57,634 bases of DNA. Origin: JAXGQD01 sp964401615 (lineage in GTDB: Bacteria; Bacillota; Clostridia; Saccharofermentanales; Fastidiosipilaceae). The first letter of the stretch is position 1. Every line of letters starts with the position of its first letter. The notes beneath the pieces are model-generated. The model worked only from the letters and a program-made list of their open reading frames with translations, was not told the origin of the DNA and ran no database searches. Where the stretch lies: the NCBI GenBank assembly GCA_964401615.1, contig CAYNZF010000001.1, forward strand, positions 1 through 57,634, given 5' to 3'. Positions 9,148 to 17,483 of this stretch are shown here, piece by piece. A program made the translations under genes and the position numbers.

Positions 9148-10773
9148 ATGATTACTGTTAACAATGTCAGCCTGCGCTTCGGCGAGCAGCTGCTCTATGA
9201 AGAAGTCAACATGAAATTCACAGCGGGTAACTGCTACGGCATTATCGGTGCCAACGGAGCGGGGAAATCAACTTTTCTGCGCATTCTTTCCGGTACCCTG
9301 GAGCCGACGAAAGGTTACATCAGTATTCCTTCCACGGCTCGCCTGGCGATATTGAAGCAGGACCATTTTGCCTTTGAGGAATATACGGTCATGGATACGG
9401 TCGTCATGGGGCATAAAAAGCTCTACGATATCCGCGAAGAAAAAGATGCGCTTTATGAAAAACTTGATTTTTCGGATGAGGACGGCATCCGCAGTGCTGA
9501 ACTTGAAGCGGAATTCGCTGAATTGGGTGGCTGGGAGATCGAATCAGACGCCTCCTCGCTGCTGCAGTCACTCGGTATTGCCCAGGACAAGCACCAAAAA
9601 CTGATGAGCGAATTGCTTGAACAAGAAAAGGTCAAAGTTCTTTTGGCCCAGGCTTTGTTCAAAACTCCAGACATACTTCTGCTCGACGAGCCGACCAACG
9701 GCCTCGATACCGCCGCTATTGAGTGGCTCTGTGAGTTCATCATCAACTATCCCAACACCGTCATCGTGGTGTCTCATGACCGCTATTTTTTAAACAGCGT
9801 TTGTACCTATACCTGCGATGTTGATTTTGGCAAAATCACCCTCTACGTCGGAAACTACGATTTCTGGAAGCAGTCGACCGAACTGGCCGCCAGGCTGATG
9901 TCCAAGCAAAATTCAGCCAAAGAAGACCGCATAGCCGAACTGCAGAGCTTTATCGCGCGTTTCAGCGCCAATGCATCCAAATCCCGTCAGGCCACTTCGC
10001 GAAAAAAGATGCTCGATAAAATCACTTTCGATGACATCCGCCCTTCTTCCCGCAAGTACCCTTTTGTAGGTTTTTCACCTGAACGAGCCATCGGTAATGA
10101 TTTACTGATGGTGCGCGACATAAGCAAGACCATCGAGGGTGAAAAAGTGCTGGACAAGATATCTTTCACGCTCAATCGCGAAGACAAGGTGGCTTTTACA
10201 AGTACGAGTGATTTAGCGATAACAACACTCTTTCAAATACTGATGGGCGAAATGGAAGCGGACTCCGGTAGTTTTGCCTGGGGTGTGACGACCTCACAAG
10301 CTTACCTGCCCCGTGACAACTCGACCTTCTTTGAAGGCGATGAAGCGATGTTGGACTGGCTCAGACAATACGCGCCGCAAGATCAGAAAGACGACACTTC
10401 ACTGCGCGGGCTTTTGGGCCGTATGCTCTTCAGCGGTGAGGAAGTGTTCAAAGAAATTTCCGTGCTCTCGGGTGGTGAAAAAGTGCGCTGCATGCTTTCG
10501 CGCATGATGCTTTCCAAAGCGAATGTGCTGGTCCTGGATGATCCGACCAATCACCTGGATCTGGAGTCGATTTCGAGTTTGAATGACGGCTTGATTGCTT
10601 TCAAAGGCGCCTTGCTGTTCAGTTCGCATGACCACGAATTCATCCAGACCATCGCCAACCGCGTCATCCACGTCTCAAACGCCGGCATAGTCGATGGACT
10701 CAACATGGATTACGAAGAATATCTGAGTAACGCAACGGTGCAGGAGAAAATTCGCAAGCTCTACGAAGCATAA
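9148..10773 (+). CDS. ABC-F family ATPase (YbiT/YkpA type)
   Basis: A 541-residue soluble protein with two ABC nucleotide-binding domains and no membrane segments, as in ABC-F translation factors that act on the ribosome. Domain 1 has Walker A GANGAGKS (residues 34-41) and Walker B LLLLDEPTNGLD, but its signature is degenerate (LMSELLEQEKVKV). Domain 2 has a clean LSGGEKVR signature and VLDDPTNHLD but no Walker A (TSTSDLAITTL instead). The intact Walker A of one domain would pair with the intact signature of the other, leaving one active composite ATP site. This asymmetry fits my memory of the YbiT/YkpA branch. Single gene. Confidence 0.88.
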   Translation: MITVNNVSLRFGEQLLYEEVNMKFTAGNCYGIIGANGAGKSTFLRILSGTLEPTKGYISIPSTARLAILKQDHFAFEEYTVMDTVVMGHKKLYDIREEKDALYEKLDFSDEDGIRSAELEAEFAELGGWEIESDASSLLQSLGIAQDKHQKLMSELLEQEKVKVLLAQALFKTPDILLLDEPTNGLDTAAIEWLCEFIINYPNTVIVVSHDRYFLNSVCTYTCDVDFGKITLYVGNYDFWKQSTELAARLMSKQNSAKEDRIAELQSFIARFSANASKSRQATSRKKMLDKITFDDIRPSSRKYPFVGFSPERAIGNDLLMVRDISKTIEGEKVLDKISFTLNREDKVAFTSTSDLAITTLFQILMGEMEADSGSFAWGVTTSQAYLPRDNSTFFEGDEAMLDWLRQYAPQDQKDDTSLRGLLGRMLFSGEEVFKEISVLSGGEKVRCMLSRMMLSKANVLVLDDPTNHLDLESISSLNDGLIAFKGALLFSSHDHEFIQTIANRVIHVSNAGIVDGLNMDYEEYLSNATVQEKIRKLYEA

Positions 10774-10890
10774 AAAAGAAGACCCTGCATCAGTTCGCAT
10801 ACGTGGATTCACCTCGACAAACTCAAGAGAAATGCTTGGGTGCCCGGCTTGAGGACAGGGGCGACGCTCTGCTTTGAGCAACGACGAACT

Positions 10891-11511
10891 TTACAGCTCA
10901 GTCAAAATCGCTCTGACCGGTGAGGCTTCGAATCCTTCCAGCTTCAAAGGAATGGCCATCAGCTGATATTGTCCGGCAGGCACCTCGGCCAAACGCAGAT
11001 CTTCGATGACACCTAATCCGGCTCCGAGGATAATGGAATGCGTCGGATGTTCCGGTTTGTCTCGCTCGAGACTCATCGCGTCAATACCCACGGTTTTAAC
11101 CGCTGCATCCACTAGGAATTGAGCCGCGTCAACTTCGAGATAAACGAATTTCGGATCGTAGTCTTCAGTAAAAGAATTGCGCGTTTTGAAAAGCACGATG
11201 TCTTCCGCTTGGATGTCCAGGCCTTCCAGGTCCAGGGCGGTAATCGTCTCCACTACCTGTGTTAGGTCAAAGAGTTTCGCTTTGCCAAAATAGAGGCCCG
11301 GATTAACCTCGTCCATCGTAATACCGTCATCCAACATGTGATAGGGGGCATCCACATGTGTACCGCTGTGCAAATTCATGCACAGGCTCGATTCATTGAC
11401 CATCTTTTCGGCGTATACATATTCCAGCTTGCGGCGGATGCGCTTGTTGTCGCGGTTTTTATAGACCGTCATCGTTTCGGAAATCGTGCGGCTGATATCA
11501 TATATTTTCAT
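10891..11511 (-). CDS. Cyclase-family metal-dependent hydrolase
   Basis: A 206-residue protein of the putative cyclase/kynurenine formamidase family. The metal motif H-S-G-T-H-V-D-A-P-Y-H lies near residues 48-58 and a second conserved region AVKTVGIDAMSLE near 140. Family members hydrolyse amide or lactam-type bonds such as N-formylkynurenine, but there are no tryptophan-degradation genes nearby and the substrate is unknown. An AGGAG site eight bases before the ATG supports the start. Monocistronic, convergent with the ABC-F gene. Confidence 0.85.
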   Translation of the reverse strand: MKIYDISRTISETMTVYKNRDNKRIRRKLEYVYAEKMVNESSLCMNLHSGTHVDAPYHMLDDGITMDEVNPGLYFGKAKLFDLTQVVETITALDLEGLDIQAEDIVLFKTRNSFTEDYDPKFVYLEVDAAQFLVDAAVKTVGIDAMSLERDKPEHPTHSIILGAGLGVIEDLRLAEVPAGQYQLMAIPLKLEGFEASPVRAILTEL

Positions 11512-11660
11512 GGGCTGTTCTCCTGTATAATTGTTTTACTCTATCATAGCAAAAGAAAGCGGATTTTTCTGAATCTGCCATTCACGGCAAGGCTTGATGC
11601 CTGCGCTTGACGAAAACCCGGCAAACTGCTGAAATGTAAGTAAATAACGCAAAGGAGACT

Positions 11661-12611
11661 ATGAAGATGTCTTTGAAAATTGCCTGTGTGGGTACCTCTT
11701 CGATAACCGCTCAAACTCTGGCAGCAGTCAGCAAAATTTCCGAAATAGAAGCCTATGCCATTTATTCTCGTGAATTAGGCAAGGCCAAAGCGTTCAATTT
11801 AACCAAGGCCTACGACGATTATGCGTTGATGCTTGCCAATCCAAAAATCGACGTCGTCTACATCGCCTCACCTAACATTCTGCACTTCAAACACGCGAAG
11901 CAAGCCCTGCTGGCAGGTAAACACGTCGTGCTTGAAAAACCCTTCGTCCAAACCTACGCTGAAGCCGAAGAGCTTTTCGAGTGTGCTGAAAACCACGATT
12001 GCCTGCTTTTTGAGGCGATCACGACGATTCACAACGTGAATTTCAGGCACATTAAAAACAATTACCAAGCGCTCGGACCCATCCGCCATTTTTACGCCAA
12101 CTACTCACAATATTCCGCACGCTACACTAAATATCTGGCCGGCGAAATCAGCAATATTTTCAACCCCGCTTACGCCGGAGGCGCCTTGGGAGACATCAAT
12201 ATTTACAATGTGCATTTGGCCCTGGGACTTTTTGGACGCCCGCAGGAGCTGAAGTACTACCCTAACCGCGGCTTCAACGGGGTCGATTCCAGCGGGGTCG
12301 TTGTTCTGAGCTACCCCGGTTTTCATGCCTTGTGTTTCGGGGCTAAAGATTGTGATGGCGAAAACGGCATCTATTTGCAAGGCGAACAAGGTCATTTAAG
12401 TGCCAAACCCGAAAGCCGTTACCTTGGAGAAGTCACGAGCAATGTTAACTCTCTTGTCTGTCCCTGGCCCGAATTGGAGGATCGATTGGAAAGTGAATGG
12501 CGTGATTTTGTAACTGCAATCAGCAACCCGGCCGAGAGTGATTACGAACACTGGAAGGCTCATACTTTACTGGTGGCTGATGTTTATGAAAAATTGAAAG
12601 TGGAGAACTGA
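11661..12611 (+). CDS. Gfo/Idh/MocA family oxidoreductase
   Basis: A 316-residue NAD(P)-dependent oxidoreductase. The N-terminal Rossmann domain has a modified G-x-x-x-x-T start (CVGTSSITAQTL), VVYIASPNILHF and the family signature VVLEKPFVQTYAEAEEL. The C-terminal domain carries GGALGDINIYNVHLALGLFG, equivalent to the DxGxHxxD substrate region. Family members oxidise or reduce sugars, inositols and related compounds, and the closest match in style is the trans-dihydrodiol dehydrogenase-like group. An AAGGAG site precedes the ATG, although the start may be the second ATG two codons later. One base separates it from the next gene, so the two are one operon. Confidence 0.82.
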   Translation: MKMSLKIACVGTSSITAQTLAAVSKISEIEAYAIYSRELGKAKAFNLTKAYDDYALMLANPKIDVVYIASPNILHFKHAKQALLAGKHVVLEKPFVQTYAEAEELFECAENHDCLLFEAITTIHNVNFRHIKNNYQALGPIRHFYANYSQYSARYTKYLAGEISNIFNPAYAGGALGDINIYNVHLALGLFGRPQELKYYPNRGFNGVDSSGVVVLSYPGFHALCFGAKDCDGENGIYLQGEQGHLSAKPESRYLGEVTSNVNSLVCPWPELEDRLESEWRDFVTAISNPAESDYEHWKAHTLLVADVYEKLKVEN

Positions 12612-12612
12612 A

Positions 12613-13212
12613 ATGGCATTTCGTCCCCTGGCTCACTTCCTTACTATTACCAGACATCGCCATATGGTCATATCGTTTTGTTGGAAGTCCGGGCTGTTCT
12701 GGCAGGGTCTGCGTCATGATTTATCAAAATATCTGCCGGTCGAGTTTGTCTCCGGAGCCAGATATTTTCAGGGCACACGCAGCCCCAACGATCTGGAAAG
12801 GCGCAGCGAAGGTTATTCCAAGGCATGGCTGCATCATAAAGGACACAACAAACATCACGTAGAATACTGGACTGATTATCCTCAAGGCGGTGGACGCTAC
12901 GGCTCGATTGACATGCCGCTGCGCTATATCGTCGAATCGGTCTGCGACCGCCTCGCGGCTTGCCATATTTATCTGGGAGATGAAATTCAGCAGGACAGTG
13001 CCTACCGCTACTATCTGCAATCTCTTGATCACATTCCGGTCAGCGAAGCAAGCGATCGCTGGTTTCGTTATTTTTTAGAAGATTCTGGCGTTAATGGAGA
13101 AGACCATTGTTTCAACTTGATGAAAGAAACGATTCGTTCCGGAAAAATCCACTTCGAAAAAGAGGCGCTCAATCCCGGAATAATCCAGTTTACTTCAGTC
13201 GATGAACTTTAA
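12613..13212 (+). CDS. DUF5662-like protein with His-rich core
   Basis: A 199-residue soluble protein that resembles the DUF5662 family. The core has LRHDLSKY (residues about 35-42) and an H-H-K-G-H-N-K-H-H-V-E-Y-W stretch (about 75-87), which look like metal ligands of an HD-like helical enzyme. A conserved DRLAACHIYLGD helix follows. No activity has been established that I know of. It directly follows the Gfo/Idh/MocA gene with one base between stop and start, so it is co-transcribed and probably translationally coupled. Confidence 0.7.
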   Translation: MAFRPLAHFLTITRHRHMVISFCWKSGLFWQGLRHDLSKYLPVEFVSGARYFQGTRSPNDLERRSEGYSKAWLHHKGHNKHHVEYWTDYPQGGGRYGSIDMPLRYIVESVCDRLAACHIYLGDEIQQDSAYRYYLQSLDHIPVSEASDRWFRYFLEDSGVNGEDHCFNLMKETIRSGKIHFEKEALNPGIIQFTSVDEL

Positions 13213-13255
13213 ACGGTCACCAATAACTAACTGGACTTTAAACCTTCGCCGATGA

Positions 13256-13813
13256 CTAGAAAAGTTTAAGCAATTTTTCTTTTTCAAGCTGAACCACGTA
13301 GGGAAGATTTCTGGCTTTGTCCTGAAAATCCATACCGTATCCGACGACTCGCGTATAGTCGATCTCAAAGCCTGTGTACTTCAAGGGTAAATCAATCAAA
13401 AGTTGATCTTCTGATGCCAAAAAAGCCGCCAATGTCAAGCTGGCCGGTTTTCTGTCCTCAAGAAACTGCATCATGTAGCTGGTCGTCAAGCCCGTTCGGA
13501 TAATCTCCTCCAACACAAGTACATGACGGTCTTTAATATTCACGACCAGATCTTTGGTGATGCTCATGCTGCTCAGCCCGCCATTAGGATCAAAACCACT
13601 GATTCCAATAAAATCAAAGGTAAGCGGGAGGTCGATGGCCCGGGTAAGGTCTGCGATAAAATACAATGAACCACGAAGCATACCTATGACTAGAAGAGGT
13701 TCTTTGATATTTTCATAGTCTCTGCTGATCTGGCGGCCCAATTCTTTGATACGCGCCGCGATTTCTTCTTCTGTAAAAAGGACGTTGAAGTTTTCTTTAC
13801 GCCACGGATTCAT
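13256..13813 (-). CDS. hpt: Hypoxanthine phosphoribosyltransferase homologue, altered PRPP loop
   Basis: A 185-residue type I phosphoribosyltransferase of the Hpt/HGPRT family, which normally makes IMP or GMP from hypoxanthine or guanine and PRPP. The pyrophosphate loop (IGMLRGSLYF) and purine-binding VGYGMDFQDKARNLPY are conserved. The PRPP loop, normally V-E-D-I-I-D-T-G, reads L-E-E-I-I-R-T-G (residues 101-108), so the Asp usually taken as catalytic base is Arg106. The ATG at 13813 has only a weak AAGGGG site. The frame continues upstream through a terminator hairpin, which argues against an earlier start. The last base of the terminator T-run lies 20 bases upstream, so expression needs readthrough. 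Enzyme activity is uncertain. Confidence 0.8.
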   Translation of the reverse strand: MNPWRKENFNVLFTEEEIAARIKELGRQISRDYENIKEPLLVIGMLRGSLYFIADLTRAIDLPLTFDFIGISGFDPNGGLSSMSITKDLVVNIKDRHVLVLEEIIRTGLTTSYMMQFLEDRKPASLTLAAFLASEDQLLIDLPLKYTGFEIDYTRVVGYGMDFQDKARNLPYVVQLEKEKLLKLF

Positions 13814-13832
13814 GACTACCCCTTGTTTACAC

Positions 13833-13868
13833 AAAAAAGACCTCCGGGTCAGGCAAAACCCAGAGGTC
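13833..13868 (-). terminator. Intrinsic terminator between RNA gene and hpt
   Basis: Arms at 13839-13849 and 13858-13868 pair over 10 bp with one mismatch and an 8-base loop. They are followed in minus-strand sense by six T (13838-13833). A smaller TCGC/GCGA hairpin with T5 lies just upstream, near 13883-13898. The position, just before the hpt start codon, suits either an RNA gene end or an attenuator. Confidence 0.85.
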
Positions 13869-14437
13869 CAGTCCATTAAAAATCGCTCCAGCGAACCCGA
13901 TTTATCACCTTGTTGGTCACCCTTTATGCGAAACTTTTTTCATCTCTACCAATGCAGTGTTACTTCAACTCAAGGTCTTTAGTCTCTTTGTCTCAGTTGG
14001 TTGCTTTCTACTCTCTGTTTTCCACTTTTCGCTTTCATCTGTTTCTGTCTTCTTCTACCCGGCCTAGCGTACGTTATTTTGGTTTTTGTACGAGTTGTTC
14101 CGTTATCGTCTGACTTACTGCAAACTTCTTTATCGCTTTTTCGGATTCCAAGCTTTTTAGTTTCGGTTTCTTACTTAGTTTCTTCCAGATTTCAAAATTC
14201 GACTTTCTATTTCACTGGTTTTGACTTGTGTAGCGACGACCTTTTCTCTATCGACTGTTTCCGGTGTGCTGCGTTTTCGACTCGTCTTGTTTTCGTGTCC
14301 ATGTTTCAACTCGATTTGTCTATACGAATCATTCTTACTTTAGTCTTTTAGGCTTTATGTCCCTCTGCACCATTTCGTCTTCCGTAGTACCTACGGCGGT
14401 TTCCATTCGGTTTTACCTTTGGTATTCCCTGGAGCTT
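13833..14437 (-). ncRNA. Putative large structured non-coding RNA (~0.6 kb)
   Basis: This stretch between hpt and the divergent metY-like gene has no credible protein. The minus strand is A-rich and T-poor (for example 30 A and only 11 T in 14161-14220) and is built of short helix-like blocks joined by GAAA, GAAAC and AAAC linkers, as in large structured RNAs. A TTGACA-17-TAGAAT promoter starts it and a strong intrinsic terminator ends it, giving about 605 nt. Visible hairpins include CCGTAG/CTACGG with a 3-base loop (14381-14395) and CGTAC/GTACG (about 14067-14091). A CCTTG/CAAGG pair encloses much of the 3' part. Size and style recall OLE, ROOL and GOLLD RNAs, but I cannot match it to any family, and it is not RNase P, tmRNA, SRP or 6S RNA by their motifs. 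It could instead be an unusually long hpt leader. Confidence 0.6.
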
Positions 14438-14443
14438 GTCTAC

Positions 14444-14472
14444 ATTCTAGATCCATCTGGTTATATTGTCAA
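14444..14472 (-). promoter_or_regulatory. Near-consensus promoter of the putative RNA gene
   Basis: In minus-strand sense TTGACA (14472-14467) and TAGAAT (14449-14444) are separated by exactly 17 bases. The predicted start is about 14437. This is among the best sigma-A-type promoters in the window and points into the non-coding A-rich region. Confidence 0.75.
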
Positions 14473-14711
14473 TATTATTAAGTTTTAAGTCCACACATTT
14501 TATATTATGCCAGTATTCGGGTCTGAATAAGGCTTCTCGATTCAAATTTTTGAGTACTTGTATCAAATAAAGCAAACAAGTCGCAAAAGAGGCGTTTTTT
14601 GATAACTTGATCGTTTTATGTTTTGCCAACAATATTTAGCTGATGGTGTATAATTGTCCACATTAATCTTTACTACAAACGAGCATGCGAAATAGAAGGA
14701 CGGTACTGTTT

Positions 14712-15992
14712 ATGAGTGAATATTCCATCGAGACCAATTGCATCCAGGCCGGCTATCAAGCCAAAAACGGTGAGCCGCGCGCGCTCCCAATTATTCAGTC
14801 GACCACCTTCAAATACGACAGCAGCGAGGAAATGGCTGCCTTATTTGACTTAAAAGTTCCCGGCTATTTTTATACGCGTTTGGCCAACCCTACCAATGAT
14901 GCGGTCGCGAGTAAAATTTGCAAACTGGAAGGCGGCGTCGCAGCGATTTTGACCTCATCCGGACAAGCTGCATCATTTTATGCCATTTTCAATATTGCTA
15001 AAGCCGGCGACCATGTCATCAGTGTCTCAACCATTTACGGTGGAACATACAATTTATTCAACGTCACCATGCGCCGCATGGGTATCGATTTCACATTCAT
15101 TGATCCAAATTGCAGCGAAGTGGAATTGGCCGCTGCTTTCAAGCCGAATACCAAAGCGGTTTTCGGAGAAAGTCTCGCCAACCCTGCCCTAAATGTACTG
15201 GACATTGAAAAGTTCGCCAAAGTGGCCCACGAACAAGGTGTCCCGCTCATCATCGATAACACTTTTCCCACCCCCATTAACTTTCGTCCCTTGGAATGGG
15301 GGGCTGACATTGTTATCCATTCAACCACTAAATATCTGGACGGGCATGCGACCTCAGTTGGCGGTATTGTGATCGACGGGGGGAAATTCGACTGGAATGC
15401 GCAGGCCGATAAGTTTTCAGAACTGACCACACCCGACGCTTCATACCATGGCATCATTTATACGGAGGCCTTTGGCGCAGCAGCCTATTACGCAAAAATT
15501 CTGGCTCAGCTGATGCGTGATTTAGGTGCGATTCCCTCACCCCACAACGCCTTTCTGGTCAATCTCGGTGTGGAAACCTTACACCTCCGTATGCCTCGTC
15601 ACGTAGAAAATGCCCGTGCTGTCGCGTCGTACATGAGTCAACACGACAAAGTGAGCTGGGTTAGTTTCCCCGAACTTGAAGGCGATCCTTCATATGAGCT
15701 GGCTAAAAAATACATGCCCAAGGGTACCTGTGGTGTTGTTACCGTAGGTATCAAAGGCGGTCGTGCTGCAGCCATAAAATTCATTGACAGTCTTAAACTC
15801 GGAGCGATTGCCACTCATGTCGCAGATATACGTACCTGCATGCTGCACCCGGCAAGCAGTACACACCGCCAATTAAGTGACAGCGAACTGCTGGCGGCTG
15901 GTGTGTCAGCTGACCTGGTGAGAATTTCATGCGGTTGTGAAGCGAAAGAAGATATTATCGCTGACATTGCGCAAGCCCTGGAACAAGTCTGA
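14712..15992 (+). CDS. metY: O-acetylhomoserine sulfhydrylase-type PLP enzyme
   Basis: A 426-residue PLP-dependent enzyme of the Cys/Met metabolism family. It most resembles O-acetylhomoserine aminocarboxypropyltransferases, which make homocysteine from O-acetylhomoserine and sulfide. Motifs are the N-terminal YTRLANPTNDAV, the cofactor-contacting TSSGQAA, the IIDNTFPTP region and the PLP lysine in HSTTKYLDGHAT. The length fits MetY better than the shorter cystathionine lyases. An AGAAGGA site precedes the ATG at 14712; a nearer upstream ATG at 14685 lacks one. A TATAAT at 14649-14654 is the likely -10. No SAM riboswitch was found upstream. Confidence 0.85.
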   Translation: MSEYSIETNCIQAGYQAKNGEPRALPIIQSTTFKYDSSEEMAALFDLKVPGYFYTRLANPTNDAVASKICKLEGGVAAILTSSGQAASFYAIFNIAKAGDHVISVSTIYGGTYNLFNVTMRRMGIDFTFIDPNCSEVELAAAFKPNTKAVFGESLANPALNVLDIEKFAKVAHEQGVPLIIDNTFPTPINFRPLEWGADIVIHSTTKYLDGHATSVGGIVIDGGKFDWNAQADKFSELTTPDASYHGIIYTEAFGAAAYYAKILAQLMRDLGAIPSPHNAFLVNLGVETLHLRMPRHVENARAVASYMSQHDKVSWVSFPELEGDPSYELAKKYMPKGTCGVVTVGIKGGRAAAIKFIDSLKLGAIATHVADIRTCMLHPASSTHRQLSDSELLAAGVSADLVRISCGCEAKEDIIADIAQALEQV

Positions 15993-16003
15993 CTTTCAAA
16001 TCA

Positions 16004-16390
16004 TCATGCCTGACTGAGTCCGTCCGCCCGGTCGGGCTCAAGCGGCTGCGGATACCGCTTAGACAGGGCTTGAAAAATGGCTGCGCGATACTCAGAATAT
16101 GAAAGCGTCACTTCAAAGCTGATGGCTTTTCCCGGCCCCGATAGTCTGCGTATGAGCTGCTTTTTTTCCAGGCGAAGGATCAAAGTGGCGACAGTCGTGT
16201 AGGCAAAAAAATGGTCCATTGCGCTCAGCTGCGCTGCAATTTGGCGAACGGTCAGAAACAGTTTTCGCTGTTGATCGATTCCCCCCGCCTGCTCAGCGTC
16301 TGCCGTGAGCTGATCACACCAAAATACTTTTAAAATCAATTCCTCCGCAGCGGATGCGACAGGAAATAAAGGAGCGGATAAATCAATCAT
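16004..16390 (-). CDS. BlaI/MecI-like transcriptional regulator
   Basis: A 128-residue winged-helix protein with the BlaI/MecI/CopY pattern. An AEELILKVFW helix is followed by LTVRQIAAQLS, then FAYTTVATLILRLEKKQLIRRL as recognition helix and wing. BlaI-type proteins are dimeric repressors, often cleaved by a BlaR1 metalloprotease, but no BlaR1 homologue is next door. It is divergent from the AEC permease with 63 bases between them, so it may control that gene. An AAAGGG site precedes the ATG. An inserted run around residues 35-45 makes it slightly atypical. Confidence 0.7.
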   Translation of the reverse strand: MIDLSAPLFPVASAAEELILKVFWCDQLTADAEQAGGIDQQRKLFLTVRQIAAQLSAMDHFFAYTTVATLILRLEKKQLIRRLSGPGKAISFEVTLSYSEYRAAIFQALSKRYPQPLEPDRADGLSQA

Positions 16391-16453
16391 GCCAAACCCT
16401 TTCGCTATCGTAATTATTGATATTATCGCATATTCGTTAGAGAGCGTGACGTC

Positions 16454-17392
16454 ATGGATGTCTTGATCTATTCGTTTTCGGCGCTTTTGCCCATATTGCT
16501 GCCCATCGCTTTGGGTTATCTCATCCGTCGCCTCAACTGGGTCGACACCCGGAGCTTCGCGCAGATGAACGGCATGATTTTCAAGACTCTTTTGCCCTTA
16601 CTTATTTTCATGAATATCTATCAAACGGATGAACTGACTCAGCTGCCCTGGCGAGAACTTGTTTTCGTCGTGCTGATGATCCTGCTGATTTTTCTGCTGG
16701 CCTGGCTCGGCACCGCCAAATCCGTAAAAGACCCCGCTTTAAAAGGGATGATCATTCAGGCCATTTTCCGCAGTAATTTTGTGCTGTACGGGGTTCCCCT
16801 CTCAGCGATGCTGCTCAATGGAAAGACAAGTGGATTAACGGAAATCATCATTGCTGTGGTGATTCCGCTATTCAACCTTTTGGCGGTCTTCATACTCTCC
16901 TATTATGGCAAAAATGATTTCAAGTTTTCCGAAGTAATAAAGCGCATTTTATCCAACCCCTTGATCATTGCATGCGTCCTGGCAATTTTTCTGAAGCAAT
17001 TCAATCTCCACATCCCAGAACTCCTTATTCCTGCTCTGAGCAGCCTGGCGAAAACCGCCACCCCTCTGGCATTACTTGTTCTCGGGGGTCAATTCTATTT
17101 TTCTTCCGGGAAAAAATATCTCAAATATCTGCTGCCTACTGTTCTCATTCGTCTTCTCCTCGTACCGCTCATCGCGTTGTCGGCCGCAATCATGCTTGAT
17201 TTTCAATCCGAAGCGCTTATCGCCTTCCTGGCACTATTTGCCTCACCTACAGCGGTTTCGTCTTTCACCATGGCTCAACAAATGTATGAAGATGCCGAAC
17301 TTTCAGCTCAACTGCTGGTCTATACATCTGTATTTTCTTCAATTACTTTGTTTTTCTTCATTTCACTGGGCCGCGTTCTGGCTTTGATCTGA
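16454..17392 (+). CDS. AEC family permease
   Basis: A 312-residue integral membrane protein of the auxin efflux carrier (AEC) family, with about ten hydrophobic segments in two repeats. The pattern LLPIALGYLIRR, KTLLPLLIFMNIY and the closing FASPTAVSSFTMAQQMYEDAELS is characteristic. Bacterial members carry malate, malonate or other small organic anions. The substrate is not predictable. It is divergent from the BlaI-like regulator. The binding site before the ATG is weak, so translation may be modest. Confidence 0.82.
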   Translation: MDVLIYSFSALLPILLPIALGYLIRRLNWVDTRSFAQMNGMIFKTLLPLLIFMNIYQTDELTQLPWRELVFVVLMILLIFLLAWLGTAKSVKDPALKGMIIQAIFRSNFVLYGVPLSAMLLNGKTSGLTEIIIAVVIPLFNLLAVFILSYYGKNDFKFSEVIKRILSNPLIIACVLAIFLKQFNLHIPELLIPALSSLAKTATPLALLVLGGQFYFSSGKKYLKYLLPTVLIRLLLVPLIALSAAIMLDFQSEALIAFLALFASPTAVSSFTMAQQMYEDAELSAQLLVYTSVFSSITLFFFISLGRVLALI

Positions 17393-17422
17393 AATCCGCT
17401 GTGATTTTGCGCAAAATTTGAT

Positions 17423-17455
17423 AAAAAAGTCCCGACCTGATTGTTCCGGTCGGGA
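17423..17455 (-). terminator. Intrinsic terminator of nucleotidyltransferase gene
   Basis: Perfect 8-bp arms at 17430-17437 and 17448-17455 enclose a 10-base loop. In minus-strand sense they are followed by T6 (17428-17423). The hairpin could also slow transcription from the convergent AEC gene. Confidence 0.85.
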
Positions 17456-17483
17456 TCTTTACGGTCTGAACGCTGTTTGTCGC

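Noticed and set aside
13814..13876. N-terminal extension of Hpt by 21 residues
   Set aside because: It would translate the terminator hairpin, and Hpt proteins begin close to the ATG at 13813.
13870..14000. Guanine riboswitch or T-box upstream of hpt
   Set aside because: I found neither the purine riboswitch core nor a T-box GGTGGNACCGCG motif on the minus strand there.
13833..14437. Assignment of the RNA to RNase P, tmRNA, SRP, 6S or OLE
   Set aside because: Their hallmark motifs were not found, and an OLE call would need a model search I cannot run.
13910..14488. Several plus-strand open frames of 60-116 codons in the region opposite the RNA candidate
   Set aside because: They are rich in Ser, Phe, Leu, Cys and Val, as expected from T/C-rich DNA, overlap in several frames, have no ribosome binding sites and resemble no family.
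14480..14711. SAM riboswitch upstream of the metY-like gene
   Set aside because: The S-box core elements are absent; only ordinary promoter-like sequence is visible.
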